NCBI GenBank assembly: GCA_020199975.1
Contig: JAIVJP010000290.1
Span: forward strand, 1-11,496
Reading direction: 5' to 3'
Length of the DNA: 11,496 nucleotides
Source: Acidobacteriota bacterium
Lineage (GTDB): Bacteria; Acidobacteriota; Blastocatellia; Pyrinomonadales; Pyrinomonadaceae
A program made the translations under genes and the position numbers. The notes under the pieces were generated by a model. It saw only the letters and a list, made by a program, of their open reading frames with translations. It was not told the DNA's origin and searched no databases. Positions 1-5,720 of the stretch are shown piece by piece. Positions within the stretch are counted from its first letter, which is position 1. Every line of letters starts with the position of its first letter.

Positions 1-771
1 CTTTGAAAGCTTGCGCCGCGGTCTGCGTTCGCCACTCAACGCCACGAGCAAACGCTGGACAACATCTTCAATGTCAGACTCGCGTTCGCGCAGGTAGGCG
101 TCCTCGATCTCCGAATACATAGTAACGAGGTGATCACCCACCACTCTTACTGCCCACTCTGCGTTGGCATGTTCCTGAGATATTTGTCTCTCGACGTCGC
201 CGAGCAGTTTTTCGTCTTCAAGCAACAGCAGGTGAGCGTCAAAAACGTAGGCCTGGTCTTGGCCCAGATCCCTTGCGGCCCGATCTCTGACTGCTGTCAA
301 TTGACGCCGGGCCAGACGCAGAGCCGCGCGGAAACGCCGCAGTTCACGGTCTATTTCCGCCGCGTCGAGGCGGGAGCGATACACGTATTTCGTGCCGCTG
401 TGCATTCGTAGCACTCGTCCTATAGCAATCCCCTCAGAAACTCCCAGACCCTTCCAACGGATCTGCGGATGCTCAGTCCGCGCGGGCCGCGCGACAAGCG
501 AAGTCTCTCCGAATCCGCCAGAGAACAGACGGCCCAGCTCGTCTATCGCTTTTTCTTCGTCGGGGCCTTCCGCGATGGCCCGCACCTCGGTCCCGCAATT
601 CGCCGCGAGCATCAGCACGCTCAGGATTGACTTTGCATCGGCGCTGCGCCCCCCCTCCTTACGTTCAAGCCGCAAGCTACTTTCGAAACAGCTGGCCACC
701 GTTACCAGCTTTGCTGCCGCTCTGGCGTGCAGACCGAGCTGTCCGGTTACGGTGAACGTGCGTTCGACCAT
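1..771 (-). CDS. HPr-Enzyme I fusion phosphotransferase, 3' part beyond the window edge
   Basis: This frame is open for 257 codons from ATG 771 down to base 1 and continues off the left edge. Residues 1-89 form a complete HPr domain: phospho-acceptor His15 in GLHARAA, and the serine site (Ser48 in DAKSIL) that HPr kinase modifies in many bacteria. After a linker of about 14 residues (90-103) the frame enters the Enzyme I N-terminal domain without a stop: GLGVSEGIAIG near 108-118, then helices with FDAHLLLED and NAEWAV, all typical of EI. The EI catalytic histidine and PEP-binding barrel would lie outside the window. The expected role is cytoplasmic: EI takes phosphate from PEP and passes it to its own HPr domain, which phosphorylates the EIIA encoded just upstream. 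The EIIA stop abuts this start (TAA then ATG), with AAAGGA four bases before the ATG, so the two are translationally linked. HPr and EI are usually separate proteins. Confidence 0.9.
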   Translation of the reverse strand, partial: MVERTFTVTGQLGLHARAAAKLVTVASCFESSLRLERKEGGRSADAKSILSVLMLAANCGTEVRAIAEGPDEEKAIDELGRLFSGGFGETSLVARPARTEHPQIRWKGLGVSEGIAIGRVLRMHSGTKYVYRSRLDAAEIDRELRRFRAALRLARRQLTAVRDRAARDLGQDQAYVFDAHLLLLEDEKLLGDVERQISQEHANAEWAVRVVGDHLVTMYSEIEDAYLRERESDIEDVVQRLLVALSGERRPRRKLSK

Positions 772-1233
772 TTAATCCTTTCCGCTCTTCTGAGGCGTAA
801 GCAGGTCCCCCGCCACATAAATACCTTGGCGTCCGAGATCACAAACGCGACGCGCAATTTCGTTCAACGAACCTTGTCCCGATTGGCTTCCGAGTTTGAT
901 GACCATTGGCAGGTTTATCCCCGTGATTACTTCCACTTTGCCATCTTCAAGAAACATCGAAGCGATGTTCGTCGGCGTGCCGCCAAACATGTCGGTCATC
1001 AACAACACTCCGGCACCCTGTGAAACCCTGGTTATGGCCCGCTGCACTTCGTCGCGCGCGGCATCCACGTCGTCATGCCAGCCGATGGAAACAGCGGTAA
1101 TGTGGAAGATGGGGCCGATAATCATTTCCGCCGCGGCCAGCAGTTCACCTGCCAGGTGGCCGTGCGTAACAATCACGCCCGCAATTTTTCGTTGATCGTT
1201 CCGGACAGCGCTTTGTTCCGGATTAGTGCTCAT
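772..1233 (-). CDS. PTS system EIIA component, mannose (ManX/EIIA-Man) family
   Basis: A single-domain 153-residue EIIA of the mannose/sorbose family. The fold begins at about residue 16 (KIAGVIVTHGHLAGELL). His24 in VTHGH matches the phosphorylated histidine near the N-terminus of ManX. TDMFGGTPTN (80-89) is the conserved active-site loop, followed by the ITGINLPM segment. In the family, HPr phosphorylates this histidine and the phosphate passes to an EIIB. No EIIB, EIIC or EIID gene is visible here, so a regulatory output (interaction with other proteins according to phosphorylation state) is more likely than sugar uptake; this is inference. The start is supported by AGGAGA at 1241-1246, seven bases upstream. 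The gene follows rapZ by 59 bases, and its stop codon touches the start of the HPr-EI gene, so it belongs to that operon. The first 15 residues are non-conserved. Confidence 0.93.
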   Translation of the reverse strand: MSTNPEQSAVRNDQRKIAGVIVTHGHLAGELLAAAEMIIGPIFHITAVSIGWHDDVDAARDEVQRAITRVSQGAGVLLMTDMFGGTPTNIASMFLEDGKVEVITGINLPMVIKLGSQSGQGSLNEIARRVCDLGRQGIYVAGDLLTPQKSGKD

Positions 1234-1292
1234 CTCTATCTCTCCTCGTCATTTGGCCCAACCAGGCTTGTATCCGCGCGCGGCCTTGTTTT

Positions 1293-2216
1293 TCACCCGC
1301 TGCCCCTAGCTAGTTTGACGTCACGGTGGATGGCTTGAGCGTCGAAGCCCGCTCGCCTCAGTCTCGCCACGAGTTCGTTGGCCACCATGACCGAACGATG
1401 ACGTCCACCTGTGCAGCCGATTCCCACCGTCACATATGACTTTCCTTCACGCTTACAGAGCGGCAACAGATAATCAAGCAAATCGCCGAACCGACGGAGA
1501 GTTTCCTCGACCTCTGGTTGCGATCGCAAATACTTGACCACGCGGCGATCGTGACCCGATAGACGCCTAAGTTCCGGCACAAAGTGGGGATTCGGCAGAT
1601 GTCGGACGTCAAAGAGCAGTTCCAAATCTCCCGGGTTGCCGTATTTGTGACCAAAGCTCAAAACCTGCACCCGCATCGGGCCACCCTTGCGGTCGAGACT
1701 GAACCGCTCAAGTAGCAGATTGCGGAGTGTGTGAACTGTATGTTCGGAAGTATCGATTATCTGGTCGGCGACGGCGCGTATGCGGGACATCGCGGCCCTC
1801 TCGGCACGTATTGCGCGGAGTAAACCTGGGCCATTATCCGCAGGGTGAGGTCTACGAGTTTCACTGAAACGGTGCTGCAGGATCTCGTCAGAAGCTTCTA
1901 GAAAAAGAACGTAGACAGCGAGACGAGTAGCGCGCAACGCGGAAAGTTGCTTCTCGAAGCCGGCGAGAAATGTGCCTTCCCGAATATCGATGACCAGCGC
2001 TGCCCGCCGGATGCCCTTTTCGTCTTCGCCTCGGGTAACCAAGCGGGCGAATGTTTGCAACATCGTGATGGGCAGGTTGTCGACGCAGAAGTAGCCCAGA
2101 TCCTCGAAAGCATTTGTGGCCCCGGACATTCCCGAGCCACTCAGCCCGGTAATAATCACGATATCAGGCGCGGCTTCGTTGTTCTGAGAAACAGGCGTAT
2201 TTTTGTTTCGCGCCAT
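1293..2216 (-). CDS. rapZ: RapZ/YvcJ family nucleotide-binding protein (RNase adapter family)
   Basis: The 307-residue length is slightly above the usual 280-300. The N-terminal P-loop domain begins at about residue 18, with EDLGYFCVDNLP following the P-loop and a Walker B-like ALVIDIRE at 73-80. The C-terminal RapZ domain is very well conserved: SFGHKYG (187-193), FDVRHLPNP (202-210), LSGHDRRVVKYL (219-230) and the hallmark GIGCTGGRHRSV (265-276). In E. coli the protein guides RNase E to the GlmZ small RNA and senses glucosamine-6-phosphate. In other phyla the role is poorly known, and no GlmZ-like RNA can be recognised here. The oddity is the Walker A motif: residues 24-31 read GLSGSGMS, so Met30 (ATG) replaces the invariant lysine, while the rest of the motif is intact. 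A GAGGT sequence about 11 bases upstream of ATG 2216 is a modest ribosome-binding site. Sitting between hpf and PTS genes is typical for this family. Confidence 0.95.
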   Translation of the reverse strand: MARNKNTPVSQNNEAAPDIVIITGLSGSGMSGATNAFEDLGYFCVDNLPITMLQTFARLVTRGEDEKGIRRAALVIDIREGTFLAGFEKQLSALRATRLAVYVLFLEASDEILQHRFSETRRPHPADNGPGLLRAIRAERAAMSRIRAVADQIIDTSEHTVHTLRNLLLERFSLDRKGGPMRVQVLSFGHKYGNPGDLELLFDVRHLPNPHFVPELRRLSGHDRRVVKYLRSQPEVEETLRRFGDLLDYLLPLCKREGKSYVTVGIGCTGGRHRSVMVANELVARLRRAGFDAQAIHRDVKLARGSG

Positions 2217-2247
2217 AAGATGTTTCGACCTCGAAGGGTGGCTCGGA

Positions 2248-2276
2248 GTAGTTTACTACGAAACGAGTTCTCGTTT
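2248..2276. promoter_or_regulatory. Two adjacent short inverted repeats upstream of rapZ
   Basis: Two dyads lie one base apart. The first, 2248-2259, has arms GTAGT/ACTAC around a TT centre. The second, 2261-2276, has perfect seven-base arms AAACGAG/CTCGTTT around a TT centre. They sit 31-60 bases upstream of the rapZ start codon. The two-base centres make stable RNA hairpins unlikely, so a protein-binding operator fits better, but no regulator can be named. A chance origin of the shorter dyad is quite possible; the longer one is less likely to be chance. Confidence 0.35.
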
Positions 2277-2441
2277 GCGGCGCAGTCAACTGTAGGGGCA
2301 AACTGCTATTCGGTAGGACAGAACAAGCCGGGGTTTCGGCAGTGGAACAGGACGGAGCCGGGGCGGGATATACTGGACACCAAAGTAGTAGTTCTGAAAC
2401 GTCGGCGACAGTCAATACAGAAACAGGGAGCGGACCGGGGT

Positions 2442-2466
2442 CCCCAACCGGGCAGCCTGGCTGGGG
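2442..2466 (-). other. Candidate stem-loop downstream of hpf
   Basis: Read on the minus-strand transcript, eight-base arms CCCCAGCC and GGTTGGGG pair (seven Watson-Crick pairs and one G-U) around a nine-base loop. It begins about 50 bases after the hpf stop codon. No U-tract follows, so it is not a classical intrinsic terminator. It could stabilise the hpf message 3' end or attenuate readthrough into rapZ; in such GC-rich DNA it could also be incidental. Confidence 0.3.
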
Positions 2467-2516
2467 TGGTGGTAGCGACCTGGTGGGCCGGAGCGGCAAC
2501 CGCGAGACAAAGCAGA

Positions 2517-3050
2517 CTAGGGCTCAATCAGTCCGAAGTTTCCATCCTTGCGTTTGTAGAGCACACCAAGCCGATCAGTATCTGCATCACGAAAAACGAC
2601 AAACTGGTTAGTTTCAGAGGAGAGGCGCAGCGCTGCCTCTTCTGCGGTCATGGGCTTAACTGAGTAACGCCGCGCCGCAATTATCCTGGGGGGCTGTGGC
2701 GTGGCTTCAAGCTGTCCATCTGGCTGGGGCGCCACTGCTGCAGTAGGCCGCCCTCCTTGTTTGCGATCAATGATTTTTTTCTTGAGCTTGAGACCTTGCT
2801 TCTCGATCTTTGCAATGGCGCGTGTTAACGCCATGTACATATCGGCATTCGTGTCTTTAGCTGTCAAGGTATGATCGCGCCAATGAACTATCACTTCCGC
2901 GATGTGACGAGTTTTCTCGACCTCAATAATCACGTGCGTCGACGCTGTAGTGTCGTTGAAAATATGCGCCAACTTTTTAAAATGACTCTCTACGAGCTTC
3001 CGAAGGCCGAGTGTAACCTCGACGTGGCGGCCCGTGTACTCGAATCTCAT
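2517..3050 (-). CDS. hpf: Ribosome hibernation-promoting factor, long form
   Basis: The 177 residues match the long HPF type. Residues 1-100 are the S30AE/YfiA-like ribosome-binding domain (start MRFEYTGRHVEVT, then the strand pair around HVIIEVEK and AEVIVHWRDHTL, and a basic helix ending KKKIIDRK). A proline-rich linker covers about 101-125. The C-terminal dimerisation domain occupies about 127-177 (YSVKPMTAEEAALRL through DGNFGLIEP). In the family the N-domain occupies the decoding region of the 30S subunit in stationary phase, and the C-domain lets two 70S ribosomes pair as 100S particles. The gene lies 116 bases downstream of rpoN, the classical rpoN-hpf pairing. The start is ATG 3048-3050; the ribosome-binding site is weak (only TGGA-like), but the protein start fits the family exactly. 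Confidence 0.96.
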   Translation of the reverse strand: MRFEYTGRHVEVTLGLRKLVESHFKKLAHIFNDTTASTHVIIEVEKTRHIAEVIVHWRDHTLTAKDTNADMYMALTRAIAKIEKQGLKLKKKIIDRKQGGRPTAAVAPQPDGQLEATPQPPRIIAARRYSVKPMTAEEAALRLSSETNQFVVFRDADTDRLGVLYKRKDGNFGLIEP

Positions 3051-3166
3051 AATTCCAGATCCACCCTCGGTGCTCCAAATATGGTAGTGCCTGTTAGACT
3101 CAAGGCTTGTCTGATACTAAGGGATGGGGCTAACGAAAAACTGGAACCTTAGCCGTTGCTGGGCCA

Positions 3167-4774
3167 CTAAACCACAGCGCGGCGCTCCCGCGATCCCGGG
3201 ATGTGCATCTGGTCGCGATACTTGGCGACCGTGCGGCGCGATAGCTTTATTCCATCTCTTGCCAGGATCTTTACTACCTGATCATCCGTGATAGGGTTAT
3301 GTGAATCTTCTTCTTCGATTAGCTTCTTGATCTTTAACTTGATTATTCTAGTGGAGATCTCTTCGCCATCTTCGTTCATCATGCCTTCAGTGAAGAAGCG
3401 GCGCAGCTCGATTACACCCTGAGGCGTATGAGCATACTTACGGTTCACCACGCGAGACACGGTCGAAAGATGCATGCCGATATCTTCTGCAATGTCTTTC
3501 AACATCATCGGCTTGATATACTGCACACCCTTGTCCAAAAATTCCTGCTGGCGATGAACAATCGACTCCACTACCTTGTAGATTGTCTGCCGTCGGTGCT
3601 CGATGTTACGTAACAGATCGACAGCTGAGCGCACCTTCTCTCTGATAAAGCTTTTGGTTTCGTTAGTCACTCCCGGCTGACTCAGCATTTGCTGGTACTG
3701 CGGGCTGATCCGCAGGCGCGGACTACCGTCGTCAGCAAAATAGATCACGTATTCGTCATCGCCTTCGTCAAGCTTTTCGATATAGATCTCGGGAGAGATC
3801 AGGACAGGCTCTTCGGCTGAGTAGCGGCGACCCGGATAAGGTTCCAGGGTGCGAATAAACTGCAATTCAGCAAGCAGCGCGTTGATATCAATTCCCAGGT
3901 GCTTGGAAAGATTCGGCAGCTTGTGCTGTTGCAATTCGGGAAGATGATCGCTGATTAATCTGGCGGCCAAACGTTCGCTTTCACCGCGAGCCTCGAGTTG
4001 TACGAGCAAGCATTCACGGACGTCACGCGCTCCACACCCCACAGGTTCCATGCGCATGACCGCCTGGCGGGCCTTTTCGACAGTCTCCTCAGACCAACCA
4101 CCCATCGCCGCGATTTCTTCGTTGGTGGCGCTGAGTCTGCCTTCGGCATCAAGGTTTCCAATCACGAAAACTGCCGCGTTACATGCATCGCCTTCGATCG
4201 GTCCCATGTGCAGCTGCCATTCGAGATGATCGGCGAGCGACGGAGGTCTGGTTAGAAACTGTTCAAACGTCGGCGTATCTTCTTTGTATTCGACCTCCTG
4301 GGTTTTGTACCCAGGATCGAGATAGTCCTGGAACTCCCGGCCGAAATCGATCTCTTCAAAAGCATCGCGCGACACATCTTCGCCTACGATCTCGTCACCA
4401 ACCGAGTTCTCACTCAGATCCGTCTGGCTCGCCAGATGGTTCCCTTCCGTGTCAACCTCAGAGTAAGCGGCGGCGGCTTCCGGGTCGCCGGCGCCATTGG
4501 AACCAGGACTGCCAAGCTCCGCCTCCGCCGCTTCCACTTGCACCTCCGGCGCTGATCCCGGATTCTCGCTGGTAAGGTGGTCCAGAATCTTCTCCGCCAA
4601 CTCCTGCGCTTCCTCCTGGGTCGCAACTTCTTCGAGCACCGGGTTTTCCAGAAGCTGCTGCTGAATCAAATCGGTGAGCTCGAGCGTGGTCATCTGCAAC
4701 ATCTCGATGCGCTGCCGCAACTGCGGTGTCAGCACGAGGCGTTGAGAGAGGCTGGTAGTGAGCTTAAGGGACAT
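3167..4774 (-). CDS. rpoN: RNA polymerase sigma-54 factor
   Basis: A full-length sigma-54 of 535 residues. Region I, the activator-interacting part, is residues 1-50 (LSQRLVLTPQLRQRIEMLQM and LLENPVLEE). Residues about 55-165 are a long acidic, low-complexity region II. Core-RNA-polymerase binding follows to about 370. The DNA-binding part includes a helix-turn-helix (LKDIAEDIGMHLSTVSRVV), and the RpoN box at 512-521 reads SRRTVAKYRD, conservative changes from the usual ARRTVAKYRE. The product directs transcription from -24/-12 promoters and needs an AAA+ enhancer-binding activator; none is encoded here. TGAGGA directly abuts the ATG, an unusually tight ribosome-binding spacing, but the N-terminus fits the family and no better start exists. 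A TATAAT hexamer in the leader suggests a separate promoter downstream of lptB. The lptB-rpoN-hpf order is the same as in proteobacteria. Confidence 0.98.
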   Translation of the reverse strand: MSLKLTTSLSQRLVLTPQLRQRIEMLQMTTLELTDLIQQQLLENPVLEEVATQEEAQELAEKILDHLTSENPGSAPEVQVEAAEAELGSPGSNGAGDPEAAAAYSEVDTEGNHLASQTDLSENSVGDEIVGEDVSRDAFEEIDFGREFQDYLDPGYKTQEVEYKEDTPTFEQFLTRPPSLADHLEWQLHMGPIEGDACNAAVFVIGNLDAEGRLSATNEEIAAMGGWSEETVEKARQAVMRMEPVGCGARDVRECLLVQLEARGESERLAARLISDHLPELQQHKLPNLSKHLGIDINALLAELQFIRTLEPYPGRRYSAEEPVLISPEIYIEKLDEGDDEYVIYFADDGSPRLRISPQYQQMLSQPGVTNETKSFIREKVRSAVDLLRNIEHRRQTIYKVVESIVHRQQEFLDKGVQYIKPMMLKDIAEDIGMHLSTVSRVVNRKYAHTPQGVIELRRFFTEGMMNEDGEEISTRIIKLKIKKLIEEEDSHNPITDDQVVKILARDGIKLSRRTVAKYRDQMHIPGSRERRAVV

Positions 4775-4829
4775 TCCTCAGGGAAAAGGGCGATTGTAGT
4801 ATTGACTTTGCGCCTGAAGCGCTGGGGGG

Positions 4830-4835
4830 ATTATA
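4830..4835 (-). promoter_or_regulatory. Possible -10 element of an rpoN promoter
   Basis: The 91-base lptB-rpoN spacer contains a perfect TATAAT on the minus strand, 55 bases upstream of the rpoN ATG. With a 17-base spacer the -35 position reads GCGCAA (4853-4858), a poor match to TTGACA, so the promoter would depend on the strong -10 or on an activator. The predicted leader carries a small GC-rich inverted repeat (GCGC arms, 4810-4822). This is the best promoter-like signal in the window but remains a candidate. Confidence 0.4.
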
Positions 4836-4865
4836 ACCGATTATCTGGCCATTTGCGCGTCAGTT

Positions 4866-5693
4866 TCACATTCGGAATTTCTCGCCGAGGTATAGTTTTC
4901 GAACCTCAGCGTCTTCTGTCAAGTCTCTCGGCACGCCCGAGCGGAGTATGCGACCTTCAGCCATTATATATGCACGATCCGTCACGCCCAGCGTTTCGCG
5001 GACATTGTGATCTGTAACCAGAATTCCAATGCCCCGTTTGCGTAGATACAGTATGACATTCTGAATGTCGTCCACAGCCTTGGGATCGATGCCAGCAAAA
5101 GGCTCATCAAGGAGAATGTATTGCGGGTCGGTGGCAAGCGCCCGTGCGATTTCAGTTCTTCTTCTTTCACCGCCTGACAACGCATCACCGAGCGTGTTGC
5201 GCACATGGGCGATACCAAACTCTTCCAACAGCTCTTCTAGTCTTGTAAGACGCTCGCGCCGGCGCATTCCCATCGTTTCGAGTACTGCAAGGATATTCTG
5301 CGCGGCCGTCATCTTCCGGAAAATTGACGGCTCCTGGGGAAGATAACCGAGACCCAACCGCGCCCGAAGGTACATGGGCAGTCCTGTGACATCGCGTTCG
5401 CCCAGCCGTACAGTGCCACGGTTGGGTTGCTCGAGGCCTACAATCATGTAGAAGGTCGTAGTTTTCCCCGCGCCATTTGCACCCAACAGGCCAACAACCT
5501 CGCCCTTCTCCACATGAAGACTGACGTTATCGACCACGCGCCGTTTCCCATAAGTCTTTTCCAGATGAAACGTTCCCAGAGCAGAAGCAGAATGCGTCGC
5601 GGGGGGCAGCCTTGGAATCGCGCCAGCTCCCGCAATAGCAGACGTTTCCTTGTGCTGTACCGCGACTTCCACGTCTCCTGTCTGAGTGGCCAT
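4866..5693 (-). CDS. lptB: LPS export ABC transporter ATP-binding protein LptB
   Basis: A 275-residue ABC ATPase with every catalytic motif: Walker A GANGAGKTT (71-79), Q-loop with YLPQEPSIF (117-125), signature LSGGE (172-176), Walker B YILLDE (192-197) and switch His229 in VTDHNVRE. The YLPQEPSIFRKMT and LLDEPFAGIDPKAV segments are characteristic of LptB rather than of other ABC ATPases. In the LptB2FGC complex it powers extraction of LPS from the inner membrane and its passage over the LptA bridge. LptF/LptG permeases are not in the window. The first about 41 residues, before the conserved FHLEKTYG, are a non-conserved alanine- and threonine-rich extension compared with about 240 residues in E. 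coli. A later start may be real, but no better start with a good ribosome-binding site was seen. It follows lptCA by 27 bases and is probably co-transcribed with it. Confidence 0.96.
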   Translation of the reverse strand: MATQTGDVEVAVQHKETSAIAGAGAIPRLPPATHSASALGTFHLEKTYGKRRVVDNVSLHVEKGEVVGLLGANGAGKTTTFYMIVGLEQPNRGTVRLGERDVTGLPMYLRARLGLGYLPQEPSIFRKMTAAQNILAVLETMGMRRRERLTRLEELLEEFGIAHVRNTLGDALSGGERRRTEIARALATDPQYILLDEPFAGIDPKAVDDIQNVILYLRKRGIGILVTDHNVRETLGVTDRAYIMAEGRILRSGVPRDLTEDAEVRKLYLGEKFRM

Positions 5694-5720
5694 TTTGTTT
5701 GCCGGCTTCTTGATGCCTGG

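Larger units (their letters stand above)
2217..2516. other. 300-base hpf-rapZ intergenic spacer with no recognisable gene
   Basis: This GC-rich spacer separates hpf from rapZ, although the surrounding genes are tightly packed. Short open frames cross it on both strands, but their translations are proline- and arginine-rich, resemble no family I know, and overlap the rapZ start. I looked for remnants of HPr kinase (hprK), a common occupant of this position in related clusters, and found none. It holds two short inverted repeats close to rapZ and one stem-loop nearer hpf, listed separately. A TTGACT on the minus strand (2410-2415) has no convincing -10 partner, so no promoter is claimed. The spacing does suggest that rapZ-EIIA-HPr/EI could have its own promoter or leader. 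Confidence 0.6.

Noticed and set aside
130..1338. Several plus-strand open frames of 87-127 residues across the HPr-EI, EIIA and rapZ genes.
   Set aside because: They lie antisense to clearly conserved proteins, have no recognisable similarity, and overlap each other.
2370..2415. TTGACT on the minus strand as a -35 box of a rapZ promoter.
   Set aside because: No reasonable -10 hexamer lies 16-18 bases downstream; the best at 19 bases (TACTAC) matches only three positions.
2164..2527. Minus-strand frames of 73-111 residues in the hpf-rapZ spacer.
   Set aside because: They are proline/arginine/serine-rich, overlap the rapZ start or hpf end in other frames, and show no HprK or other family motif.
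3060..3100. A GGCAC...TTTGGA stretch upstream of hpf as a sigma-54 (-24/-12) promoter.
   Set aside because: The spacing between the GG and the required GC is wrong and the -12 GC is absent.
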